A DNA stretch of 64,000 nt. Source: Marasmius tenuissimus. Lineage: Eukaryota; Basidiomycota; Agaricomycetes; Agaricales; Marasmiaceae. The notes beneath the pieces were generated by a model. That model saw only the letters and a list, made by a program, of their open reading frames with translations, did not search any database and was not told the DNA's origin. Positions within the stretch are counted from its first letter, which is position 1; each line of letters opens with the position of its first letter. A program made the position numbers and the translations under genes. The stretch covers positions 372,001-436,000 of the forward strand of contig JAQOTA010000008.1 in NCBI GenBank assembly GCA_029532415.1. Reading direction: 5' to 3'. Below, one piece after another: positions 9,638-19,711 of this stretch.

Positions 9638-12600
9638 TCAAGTGGACGAATAAAATTCAAGTCCAAGGTGATCTCTGAATTGTAAGAACTTCTCATGTCC
9701 GAGATTCTTCGTAAACATGTCTGCGGGATTATAGACTCCTTCAATAAAGAACAACTCGACTTTGCCATCTTCAACACACGATCGAATGTAATGATATCGA
9801 ATATCGATGTGCTTGGTTCGGCGTTCTTGAACCGGATTAGATGCAATGAAGATCGAGCCTTGATTGTCTCCGCAGATTGGAATAGGACCTAAGTCGATTC
9901 CAAGTTCAGAGAGTAGCGATCTTATCCAGGAAGCTTGACGACTGCAATCCGACAGTGCCATATACTCAGCCTCAGTGGAAGAAAGAGCTACGGTCTTCTG
10001 GGCGTGTGATTGCCACGAGAAGATGCCGCCTGCTAACTTGAAGAAGTAGCCAGTGATCGAACGGCGTTTGATAGGATCGGCAGCCCAATCCGAGTCTGTG
10101 AACGCGAGAAGACCTCCATCAGAGTCACCATCGTAGACAAGTGAATAATCTGATGTGCCAGCAAGATAGCGGCAGATATACAGAGCTTTATCGAGGTGTT
10201 CCTTCGTTGGATTAGAAGAGAACTGGGAAAGCTTCGTAACTGCATAGGCAATATCAGGACGTGTACCCAGCATAATGTACAGAAGCGACCCAATCACAGA
10301 CTGGAATCTGGAGCGAATAGCAGGATTGACTGGACCATCATTGGGAGTTGGCACATAGCCAGCAGGTAAGGGCGTAGGAGCACCTTTTGCATTCTGCATC
10401 CCGAAACGTTCAAGGACTTTCTTCAGATAATCCTTCTGGTCAATCATGATCTTATTGCCTTCGCGACGAATGCTCATGCGGAGAAACTCGCTAGCATCGC
10501 CCATATCACGACATTCCCATCGAGCCATGAACTCGGCTTTCTTCTTGTCAACAAAAGCTTTGTTAGGACCCATGAAGAGTGCATTGTCAATGTATATGAT
10601 CGCATACACAACTTCACCACTCTTCGGATCTTTGCAGATAAAGAGTCCAGCATCAGAAGTCAGGTGTTTGAAGCCTAATACTTCCATGGACGAGCTGAGG
10701 GTTCGCCACCACTCAAGGGCAGCTTGCTTCAGTCCATATAATGCACGACGCAGGCGTAGTACCTTACGTTCTTGGCCCTTGACTTTGAAGCCTTCAGGTT
10801 GTTCCATGTAAATCTCCTCAACAAGATCACCATAAAGAAAGGCGTTCTTAACATCAACAGAGGTGATGTACCAGTTTTTTAGAGCTGCGAGAGCAAGCAT
10901 CATTCGAACAGTCTCATAACGAACAACTGGTGAGAAGATCTCATCAAAGTCGACACCTTCGACCTGAGAGAAACCTTTGGCAACAAGCCTTGCTTTCTTG
11001 CGACCATTCGACTTGACGTCGAAGACCCATCTATTTTTGATGGCTTTGCGACCTTTAGGCAAGTCACAGAGTTCGAAGACCTTGCGCTTACGAAGTGCCT
11101 CAAGTTCTTCGTGGCAAGCGGTCTTCCATTCCTTCTGTTGCTCAACAGGCAACTTTAGAATATCGCGGAGTGTCCACTCTCTGATATTAGAGAAATCAGG
11201 AGTATCGGACGTTGGAAGCGAATCGTGAACTGGAACGGCATTGTTCAACAGGTAAATCACGAATCCTACTCCCCCTTCTTGGGTCAGTCTTTTGACTACG
11301 CTTTCTTCCTCATGCGACTCAGTGCTTCCACTGGGTTCTGGAGCAGGCGGAGGCGGAAGTGGACCAGGAATCCCCTTTTTACCACCTTTGCCTTTCCTAG
11401 ATCGCGAAGAGCTAGGACGATCAACTGGATGTGACGGTTCTTTATCTCCAGTGACGTTTCTCCAAGTATTCTTATTCTCTAAGTCACGAATAATGTCTGA
11501 GGGTCTATTTGGGTTCCGCTGTTCACCAAATATGTTACCAGGTTGCGTTGTACCCTTCCGCTGCCTCGAAGACCGGCGTGGACCATCCGCTGCTGGTGCA
11601 GGCGGAGGAACGGCGGGTTCGCCTGGAGGCGTCGGAGGACCAGATTGAGGGAGTGGCAAATCCCCTGGCGCAGGGCCACCTGCAGGTTCGTCAACCTGAG
11701 GTTCTGATCTCTTGGAAGGTTCAGAGCGACGTCTGAGATCTGGTAATGGAGCATCAAAATCGTCATCATCAGAGTCTTCATCTTCCGAAGGAATGTTGGG
11801 ATTTTCACCCAAAGTAAATGGTTCACTACCGACAGGTGTGAAGCCACGAGTTTTGGCATCAGGACACTTATTGTATAGCGTCTCATCGAACAGTGCAGTG
11901 CTACCTTTGAATACAGAATGATTACTTTGCATGAACAGGAAGCCTTTCATCCCATCTTGGTAGCCAATGAAAGTCATTAACTCACTACGAGGAGCGAGCT
12001 TATTCTTCCTACGATCTTCAGGAATGAAGACGTAGGCTGCACAACCCATAACTCGGAGATGTGAAACATCAGGTGCTTCGCCGTAGAGCATTTCGAACGG
12101 AGTTCGCCAGCTCAAACTTTGCACAGGAGTGCGATTGTAGAGGTGGACGGCGTGCACATGGCAGAATTCCCACCAGGACTGAGGCATGCAAGCTTCAAAG
12201 CGAAGAGCTTCAGCCTTCTCGTGAATAGTCCTGTTAAATCGTTCAGCACGACCGTTTTGTTGTGGTGTATACGGTATGCTTTGATCCCTCTGGATCCCAT
12301 ACTCTTTCAGTACTGCATCGAACTTATCTCCTTTGTACTCTCCCCCTTCATCGGACATCCAGGTCTTGACAACAGCATTGAACTGCGTTTTGACCATGGT
12401 AAGGAAGTCCCTCAAAGCGGGTACTGCCTCGTCTTTCGTCTTGAGCTTGGAGGTCCAAACGTAGGACGTGCAGTCATCGAGAAAAGAGATGTAGTACTTG
12501 TACCGGTGATACGATTCAGCCGGGTACGACTTCAGATCCGAATGTATGCATTCAAACGGTTTAGAAGCTCTCGTTGTAGAGTTGGGGAACGATTTCTCAT

Positions 12601-15049
12601 GCATCTTGCCTTCAGCACAACCACGACATAGAGGTGTCTTCTTAGTAGGCATTTTAAGGTCAAGTGGGAAACCTTGCGTATGTTTCCGAGCTTTGTTCAG
12701 GGCTTTATCCGACGGATGCCCAAAGCGTCTGTGCTCAATATCGTAGTCGACGTTGTAAACGACCGACTTGGCCATTAAAACCTCAGCAGATGCTTTCCGC
12801 GAGTGTACCCAATAAATGGTTTGACCAGGCATATGAGGGTAGGAAACAAGCGACTGTCGCCGCTGTGATGAGTAGAAGGCTAACTTCTTCGTGTTTCCAC
12901 AAATTGATAGACCATCTTGAAGGAACTCTCCCATTGATAGTAGACGTATGTCCAATTGAGGTATGTAATAGACAGGATAGAGTCGCGAAACGCGCTCAGT
13001 AAGTTTCCCGTCATGTCCTTCAACGTTATGCTTAATGAAGACAGTGCCTTTACCCTTGATCTGTATTGGGTTGCCCTTATTCGCAGTATTTACGATAGGA
13101 CCATCAAGCGATTCATATTCAGCGAAATCATTCAAATCATTCGTGAAATGAGAGGAGGCACCAGAATCAAGGAGCCAACCCTGTGCGTTGTTCACACTTT
13201 TCTTTCCCTTACATTGAGTACATCCCACAGAGTGGGTCGAAATAGCATTGCAAAAATTTACAAGTGATACCAGATCACTACGACTACCGCGCGCACTACT
13301 GATACCAACTAGTTGAGAGCAGCGCTGTAGGTTTGCATCAGCTTGGGAAAGCAGGTCAAGGTATGGTACTTGCCTGTCATCGTGGAACGATCCAAGAGAG
13401 ACGTCATCCGGGACGTCCTCAACCCCTGCAGCTTCGGCAATATCGTTGTCAACATCATTACCGAATAGAGAGGTCATGTCTTCCATACCGTCGTCAGATC
13501 CCCAGTCCATTTCTACATCTTCATCAGGATCAGCGCTACGAGAGCGTTTAGAAGAAGTGGAAGAAGGAGATCCGGCTCCCTCATATCCCTCATCATCCTC
13601 CAAAAGACGCTTGGACGAGGACGCACGTGGTTGTTCAATGCGGTCCTGGAGCGAACGATTGGTGGCGGACGTGACGATCTGTTCGAAGGGTTTGAGATAC
13701 CGCGCCGTCTTGGGGGCACCAAGTCTGTCAGCAAGGGAACGTGCTCCACGGACATCATCAAATACTGACTGAGATGGCTTGAAGCCAGTGAAGGACTGCA
13801 TGGCAGCCGGGTTCTTCTTGGCAACTGGCTGAGGGACAGTGCTATCACAAGACTTGTCCCAGTGACCGGTGAAGTGAGCTGGGGGCGGTGATCCCATAGC
13901 GCGAACAGGAGGGGCGCTGGCGATCTCAGCACGCAAGGAGTTGTTGACCGCGTTCAACACGATACGTTCCCTGCGGTCAGTGATCGAGGAGTAAGGACGG
14001 ATAGGAGCAGGGGATGCTACGACGGATGCATAGGATGCCAGATGAGAGTGACCATGCGATCGATTGTTACCACCGTTGTTACCGCCGGCGTTGCCGGGAC
14101 CCTGATGCTGGTTGATGCCACCGCGGGTACCATGCTGCTGCTGCTTCTTCTTCTTACCGTTATTCTGGTTCGAAGAAGGGCGTTGCTGCTGCTGCTGCTG
14201 TGGTTGACGTTGTTGGCCACGCTGCTGCTGTCCACGCTGCTGACGTTGCTGCTGCGGACGCTGCTGCTGACCAAAAGATGGCTCGCGATTACCAGCACGC
14301 TTTACCGCAGAGAGACGGTTAGCAAGCTGAGGGTTCTGGCGCTCGTATTCGATTATGATTGCTTCATGAACGTCGGCGACGGTGAGGGCGCTGGAGCTCT
14401 CAGGATCCCTATCAAAATCATGAAGGGACTTGGAGGAAGCGGCGTCCCATTCGGGAGGAATAGCTGCGATGAGAAGGAGGGCTTTGATCAACTCGGGGAG
14501 TTCAACCCCGACCTCGGCAAGACGTTCAATGTAATGTTTGAACTTGGCGATGCCAGCCTGGGGATGGCTGGTGGTAAGCCGGAAGGACACCAATTTGACA
14601 AAGTCGCCATAAATGGCAGACAAGGTTGGTTCGCCATAGGTGGTGACGATGGTAGACCAGGCTTTGGCAGCGTCCATGTCCTTGAGGGGTTCAAAGACTT
14701 CCTTCGTAGAGGTCAACTGAATGATACCCATCAGCTGGAGGTCTTTTTCCTCCCATGATTCTAGCGCAGTATTGTACGCCGTGATCTGAGCATCGGTGGG
14801 AGGGTGACGATCAGGTTCGTCGTCACTGTCAGTTCCAGCTGCAGGCTGAGCAGTTCCACCAGGGGGAGTAGTGACAGTAATGGTCGGAACAATGGGTTCC
14901 CCCAGTGGGTACGTAGGCTTCTTAGCCGCACCAGTAAGGTGACGATAAAGGCCTTGAGCCTTGGTTACAGCTTCCATTTCGCCGTTATAGGTCTGGCGGA
15001 ATCCAGTGCTGTCGAAGCGACCGGAGAAGAATTTCTTAACGTCAAACAT
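9638..15049 (-). CDS. Copia Gag-Pol polyprotein
   Basis: One frame of 1803 codons encodes the whole polyprotein. Residues 1-250 are Gag-like (start MFDVKKFFSGRFD). Residues 260-335 are Gln/Arg- then Gly/Asn-rich, and I see no CCHC zinc knuckle. The protease motif LLDSGAS is near 626-632. The integrase has an HxxxxH...CxxC finger (H773, H778, C808, C811) and D838, D900 and E936, the last two with 35 residues between them. An acidic/proline-rich linker spans about 1090-1250. The reverse transcriptase has SVDVKNAFLYG at 1397-1407 but IIYIDNALF near 1484-1492, where an active enzyme has YVDD; copia-2 still encodes YVDD. RNase H has TDSDWA near 1651 and SSTEAEYMA near 1690. The frame has no stop or shift, so Gag and Pol would be made as one product. 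The YIDN change predicts a defective RT despite the intact frame. Confidence 0.95.
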   Translation of the reverse strand: MFDVKKFFSGRFDSTGFRQTYNGEMEAVTKAQGLYRHLTGAAKKPTYPLGEPIVPTITVTTPPGGTAQPAAGTDSDDEPDRHPPTDAQITAYNTALESWEEKDLQLMGIIQLTSTKEVFEPLKDMDAAKAWSTIVTTYGEPTLSAIYGDFVKLVSFRLTTSHPQAGIAKFKHYIERLAEVGVELPELIKALLLIAAIPPEWDAASSKSLHDFDRDPESSSALTVADVHEAIIIEYERQNPQLANRLSAVKRAGNREPSFGQQQRPQQQRQQRGQQQRGQQRQPQQQQQQRPSSNQNNGKKKKQQQHGTRGGINQHQGPGNAGGNNGGNNRSHGHSHLASYASVVASPAPIRPYSSITDRRERIVLNAVNNSLRAEIASAPPVRAMGSPPPAHFTGHWDKSCDSTVPQPVAKKNPAAMQSFTGFKPSQSVFDDVRGARSLADRLGAPKTARYLKPFEQIVTSATNRSLQDRIEQPRASSSKRLLEDDEGYEGAGSPSSTSSKRSRSADPDEDVEMDWGSDDGMEDMTSLFGNDVDNDIAEAAGVEDVPDDVSLGSFHDDRQVPYLDLLSQADANLQRCSQLVGISSARGSRSDLVSLVNFCNAISTHSVGCTQCKGKKSVNNAQGWLLDSGASSHFTNDLNDFAEYESLDGPIVNTANKGNPIQIKGKGTVFIKHNVEGHDGKLTERVSRLYPVYYIPQLDIRLLSMGEFLQDGLSICGNTKKLAFYSSQRRQSLVSYPHMPGQTIYWVHSRKASAEVLMAKSVVYNVDYDIEHRRFGHPSDKALNKARKHTQGFPLDLKMPTKKTPLCRGCAEGKMHEKSFPNSTTRASKPFECIHSDLKSYPAESYHRYKYYISFLDDCTSYVWTSKLKTKDEAVPALRDFLTMVKTQFNAVVKTWMSDEGGEYKGDKFDAVLKEYGIQRDQSIPYTPQQNGRAERFNRTIHEKAEALRFEACMPQSWWEFCHVHAVHLYNRTPVQSLSWRTPFEMLYGEAPDVSHLRVMGCAAYVFIPEDRRKNKLAPRSELMTFIGYQDGMKGFLFMQSNHSVFKGSTALFDETLYNKCPDAKTRGFTPVGSEPFTLGENPNIPSEDEDSDDDDFDAPLPDLRRRSEPSKRSEPQVDEPAGGPAPGDLPLPQSGPPTPPGEPAVPPPAPAADGPRRSSRQRKGTTQPGNIFGEQRNPNRPSDIIRDLENKNTWRNVTGDKEPSHPVDRPSSSRSRKGKGGKKGIPGPLPPPPAPEPSGSTESHEEESVVKRLTQEGGVGFVIYLLNNAVPVHDSLPTSDTPDFSNIREWTLRDILKLPVEQQKEWKTACHEELEALRKRKVFELCDLPKGRKAIKNRWVFDVKSNGRKKARLVAKGFSQVEGVDFDEIFSPVVRYETVRMMLALAALKNWYITSVDVKNAFLYGDLVEEIYMEQPEGFKVKGQERKVLRLRRALYGLKQAALEWWRTLSSSMEVLGFKHLTSDAGLFICKDPKSGEVVYAIIYIDNALFMGPNKAFVDKKKAEFMARWECRDMGDASEFLRMSIRREGNKIMIDQKDYLKKVLERFGMQNAKGAPTPLPAGYVPTPNDGPVNPAIRSRFQSVIGSLLYIMLGTRPDIAYAVTKLSQFSSNPTKEHLDKALYICRYLAGTSDYSLVYDGDSDGGLLAFTDSDWAADPIKRRSITGYFFKLAGGIFSWQSHAQKTVALSSTEAEYMALSDCSRQASWIRSLLSELGIDLGPIPICGDNQGSIFIASNPVQERRTKHIDIRYHYIRSCVEDGKVELFFIEGVYNPADMFTKNLGHEKFLQFRDHLGLEFYSST

Positions 15050-15334
15050 GATAGTAAGAGGTTAGATTGTTTAGTGTTGGATCTAGAAAAGACAGCATCA
15101 GCATGCGTCTAATCAACACAGGGAGCAGCCATCAAGGCGCTATGCTCAACGAGGAGCATTGGATCCTTGAGATCCGATGTCGTCGAAGGACGTACATCAA
15201 TGCCATAGATCGAGCACTCAATTAAGAGGTCGATGGCAACATGCAGGTCTAGCCTAGCTAGCCGATGACAGCAGCCTAGGGGCGCTCGTCGCTGACAGCA
15301 GCCTTTAAGGCGCTCGTCATTGTAGTCGGGCTAA

Positions 15335-15349
15335 CCAGGGCCCATAACC
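15335..15349 (-). other. Primer binding site (half-tRNA-iMet type)
   Basis: On the minus strand GGTTATGGGCCCTGG directly follows the 5' LTR. It is complementary to the anticodon stem-loop of eukaryotic initiator tRNA-Met (GGGCCCAUAACC), not to its 3' CCA end. This is the arrangement known for Drosophila copia, which is primed by the 5' half of tRNA-iMet. Copia-2 has GGTTATGGGCCCCAG in the same place. Confidence 0.7.
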
Positions 15350-15479
15350 TGATGAGCCGGCATGACGCCTAGCGCAGAGGACTACAACATAGCTATACTA
15401 CTACTTACCAGAGAGGAGTTTAGAGAGGTAGAGGCGAGACGTAGAAGCTCAAGCACACTATCGATTCAAGTAGAGAACT
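15350..15479 (-). repeat. Truncated 5' LTR of copia-1 (130 bp)
   Basis: It is identical to the inner 130 bp of the 3' LTR and then breaks off at AGTTCTC, about 12 bp downstream of the start of the TATA-like box in the complete LTR. The missing 191 bp contain the U3 promoter, so this copy should not drive its own full-length transcript. Confidence 0.85.
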
Positions 15480-17592
15480 TCGACGCCACCCAGCTATTCT
15501 TGATTTATCTAGTCCTGCCGTCCTCACTAACGGGACCCAACCGTGAATGTTCGTCTATGTTTGAGCTACGAAGCCAGCAACAGTGGTCTGCTTTTATAAC
15601 AGAGTGCGTACGAGCTCGGTCGGGGTCAAAGGTGGATGGGCTGTTGGAGCCATGGATCGACTATGTGTTTCCCGTGTCGTCGTTTTACACACGAGGTACG
15701 CAATAACTCTCTTTGGTGCCTTTAGTCTTCAGCTCCCTGTCATCTTTTCAAGGGGCACCCTACAATTGTCAAAGACCGCCGTCAATATTGGTGGAGTACA
15801 TGACGAAAATAAAAGGAACCTGTATGCAGTCACCCGAGTGAGTCTGCGAGACCGTCGCATTCTCGTTCTGAACGCCAGTATTGATCATCCTTTATCCTCC
15901 AATTCGTTCATGCTAGCACCAACCGCCGAAAATACCACCTTTAATTCTGCACCCATTTTACCACGCGATTATGTAGACAGATCAGGCTCGGTCGCTCTGC
16001 TATGGCTTTTCTAGTTGTTCTACGACTTGCCTCATTTCCTCATGCTAAGTCAGGGGTCGGAGGTGCTCTAAATTAATTTTTAACAGGTAGGATTACGAGT
16101 GACGCGTAGGAACGGTATCCCAGCGAGCTGAAAATAACGACTCAACTGGGTTGCGGATTTCACTGTCTTTTCCCGTTGCCAGCTACCTCCTCCAAGCGTG
16201 ATTATGAGTCAGAGTCATTTACAAACTCTGCCAGCTGAGGACACGTCTCTCGTTCTCAAACCCGTAGGATTGCACATTCACCCAGACGTTGAAGGTAAAC
16301 AAGAGTATCAATACAATGATATATCTCTCGAAACACAAGTACGTTTTTATGTTGCCCCAGCTGACATTAATGATGCGTTTTGGCTTCCTTGGATGCCGAC
16401 ATTAGGCTCAGCACTGTTGTTCGTTGTACAAAAACTTGCAGTCAGATTTCACCATGCAAAGCTGCAATTAAGAGAACTGACGAAGGGATGCTCCGAAGGG
16501 CCATTAGTGATGGTGCTTCGCACACCACAGCCAACGCTAGCGAGCGATTTTGTTACGTTTAGATATCGTTCATAGTATCCCCGTTACAACCTGATGTCTT
16601 CGATGTTGTTCCCGAACTCTGAAATAATGTACAGTTATAGATTTTATATGCCCCAACTCGGGGTGCAGAGCATTATCATAGCTAATATATCCAATCAAAA
16701 CTTGAGGACAACAAGACTCGAACTTAGTCTTTCCTGCCCTGATGATGACTATCGTCCAATAACAGAGACTACCATGAGCAATCGACGTCGTCCATACCAA
16801 TTCATAAGATGTCATGCCCAATGCCCGCCACCCTTTCTATGACTATCGTTGTATGTACTTTTCGCGCTAAAGGCCGGAATACGTTTCGCTCGAGGGTTTT
16901 GTCCCACTGTTATGAGTACGGCGGGCGTGGTTCATGCTAGTGCAGTTCACGAAACAAAAGAATATGAGGTACAGTCACCAAATTGTTGAGTCACTGAGAG
17001 ATCTATCGAGGGTGCGACTATGGAAGAATAACGGCAACCCCGTTTGTGCAGCCAATTGAGGGTGCGACTATGGAAGACTAACGGCAGCCCTGGGTCCGTG
17101 CAGCGATTTTCTTGTCTTCAGCGTCCGGACCCCGATGGCCGTATTCTCATTACCAGTTATTGAGCCGGAGGACGGACCAAGGTTGAACGAGGGTACAGAA
17201 GTGATCGACTTGTGGACGAAGTGGAGTGGTAGATTAGGAAAAGGGAAATCGGATTTGAGGCCGCTGAAGGCATCATCTGAGTTTCCATTTCTCCCAACTG
17301 TTTCAGTGATTTCCTTAACTTGGCAGTTGCCTGTAGGCTACATGACCTCTCAGGTACTATCGAACCGCCACCCCAGCCGTCTGGAACAGAGGGGCAAGGC
17401 TATGTGAAATACTGCTCGGATTAAAAAGGAGGAACGAAACATACATCCCGTCATTTGGAAATCGAAAGCTGTGAGCTCGATCATAGATACCTATGAGGCA
17501 AATCGACTCGAATTTATCCTCGGTTTCCTCTCTTACTTCTAGGAGCAATCACCTATCCTACTCCGTCCTATGCCACTGAATATATGCCGAGC
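15480..17592. other. Right flank of copia-1, no recognised gene
   Basis: Plus-strand frames at 15583-16014 (143 codons), 16198-16575 (125 codons) and 17135-17407 (90 codons) are open but match nothing I know. The frame running out of the truncated LTR (from 15480, FDATQLFLIYLV) could be a host exon fragment. A 50-bp tandem duplication lies at 17008-17106. Confidence 0.3.
17008..17106. repeat. 50-bp unit in two tandem copies
   Basis: GAGGGTGCGACTATGGAAGA begins at 17008 and again at 17058. The two units differ at a few positions only. There is no link to a gene. Confidence 0.7.
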
Positions 17593-19711
17593 TCAGTTGG
17601 TCATTCTACGGCGAAAATCTCGAATTCGGCTCGAGGCTTTACGCAGTGCGGATCGAGGAGAGTCTCTGCTCTGATGAGGATCACCTATGTTTGTAGGCAT
17701 GGAGGTGTAGTCGTTCAAGTAAAGCACAAATGGTACTCACCATGAATTAAATGGGGATACCCGTGTGCTCGTGCATATTGCCTCCCATCCAGCGGGAAGT
17801 TCTTTCTGTGTAGATGCTCTAAAACCATTCCACACTCAACTATTCTCCAGGATGGACCAATCCATGTATGTGTCTCGAGGTTGGGAATACCATATGCCGC
17901 CCAGTCATCTTTGCAAATGACACTATGTCCATCCGGGTCTGAGCACCAGTAAAACAATGGGCTGGGAAGTGGGTAGCGGATACAATATACGTCGCTGATC
18001 TTTTCAAGAGGAATAGCTGGAACAAAAAGATACGCTGGAGTGGAGAATGTCGCGGGATTATGGTGGAAGTTGCCGACGAGGGAGAATCGAACTTCGTCGA
18101 TGAACACTTGATGGAAATGATTATCAGTGAGAGGAAGATGGAAGTTGGTAAAAGGATATCTACCAAGATCATGATCTGGATCATGACAGTCTTCAAAAAA
18201 CGGGACAGACTGGCTGATGTAGGCCATGCGATGCTGAATTGGATTTGAAGAACTCAGATAGAAGTGGAGGTTTATTCGGCTAGAGTCGGTATTTGGAAAA
18301 GAGAAATCCACACGCGAGGGGACTGAACAGGTTAGCAGGAGTGGGAATCAAATTGGTGAATGTACATACTCGTGGTAGAGTAGCTGGCTTCAACATTGGT
18401 ATTGCAGGAGTCATCAGCATTATAACTCCCACAATGCCACTTGGGAGAGGTGACAGATGGGAAGTAGGCAAGAATCCCGGGTTTGTTGCGGTTGACGACA
18501 GTCCCAAAGATCAGAAGGCCGTGTCGTGCAAAGTCCGACAGGTTGACGTGCTTTATCTCACCAAATGACGCAATGGCATACAAGAAGTCGCCAAACTGGT
18601 CTTCGAAGCAGGCGACAATGTCGTCGGCGTCGAGTCGTGGACGAGTATCTTGGCGTAATGGGGCTCCAAAATAGCGGAATGGGGCAAGAGAGGTGTCGAT
18701 GTTTGGCGGTGACATTAAGGCGGAAGCCACGTCATACAGCCAAGCGTGGGTTCTCGGGTTGAACATCCAAAACATCCACTCAGGCGAAACCTGCTATCGT
18801 ATTATTAGATGGTAAGAGCTATAAATAACCTACCCACCCGAATTGTCAGCGTCTTATCGTTGCATAAAGTATCATTCGAGATAGCCTAAACCTCCCTCAG
18901 CAGAGGACAAATGTTGAAAGGTAGAGCATACCAATGTATACCAAGCATATAATCGCACAATCCACTTCCCTTGTAATCCAACTTGAACAACATATTCTTC
19001 TCCACTTGCGAGTTCTATAGCAGGTCGCAGTACCCCCACAAAACCTCGCTAAATAGAACTCTTACCGTCGTAAACCAAATATGTTGGCCGTTCCGACCAC
19101 CCTAAACCGACCAATTGGGGGAAAAATGGCGATCTGGTAAGGATAGGTTCAGAGATTCCTTGATAGCCCATAGGAATCTGAAATACCGTCGAGATGACAG
19201 CTCTCGGCATAGTCGCTTCACTATCTGTGGTGGCTCGTGAGTGATCTTATATGCTACACTCTCTCAAAGTGCACTCACTACTTTCACATCTTCCGCTTGA
19301 TCCTCGTTCATTGCCTCAACTGCTATACTGGTAAATCCTCCCGGGAGTCCTAGGACCTCCACATGCTGTACAGTCTTCCGAACCTTAACTACCTTAATCT
19401 GTGATGGCGGTAGTTGCTCAGATGTCGATGCTCGCCGTTGAGCTTCCACAGTAACGTTCAGGACTTCTGAAGACACGTCCCTCCGAGCAATGATGTCTCC
19501 TATGGGTATTTTTCTGTACATATTTCCGGACTAGGTGTGGTGTCGATCACGGCTATTCCCAAGTGAAGGTAAATGCGCGTACCAATTTGACCCACTGAGA
19601 CTCACTCCCCGAATCATTGTAGACGTATTGGTCTCTGCCCGCAATCTGGAACGCGGCACAATCCCCGATCTGAAGATTGCTCGCGTTTGGGAAGAGACTG
19701 CTTCCAGCCAT
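17593..19711 (-). CDS. Multi-exon family, copy B (intact, 570 residues)
   Basis: Nine exons join without a stop: 19583-19711, 19279-19530, 19187-19224, 19066-19133, 18932-19014, 18838-18885, 18370-18790, 17741-18322 and 17593-17684. They total 1713 nt with consistent phases, and every intron is GT...AG and about 45-60 nt. The protein starts MAGSSLFPNASN with AFQIAGRDQ near residues 20-28, then SGNMYRKIPIGD at about 44, FPQLVGLGW near 145, an internal block starting VSPEWMFWMFNPRT near 207, and a C-terminal block (about 460-540) with FYWCSDPDGH and GRQYARAHGYPHLIHG. Copies A and D share all of these, which fixes the exon borders. The last exon is shorter than in A: it lacks the proline-rich linker and stops at MTN. 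I see no catalytic motif, signal peptide or membrane segment. The function is unknown. The architecture resembles expanded hypothetical families of Agaricomycetes. Confidence 0.75.

Larger units (their letters stand above)
9275..15479 (-). mobile_element. Ty1/copia retrotransposon, copia-1
   Basis: A minus-strand element runs from a full 3' LTR (9275-9595) to a truncated 5' LTR (15350-15479), with a purine tract, a primer site and one Gag-Pol frame in between. The domain order Gag-protease-integrase-RT-RNase H defines Ty1/copia. The 130 bp that both LTRs retain are identical by eye, so the insertion is recent. No target duplication can be found, because the outer 191 bp of the 5' LTR are gone. 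A decayed relative, copia-2, occupies 42002-58298. Confidence 0.93.

Noticed and set aside
14042..14758. 238-codon plus-strand frame
   Set aside because: It is antisense to the copia-1 Gag region; its Leu/Thr runs are the complement of the Gln/Asn-rich tract.
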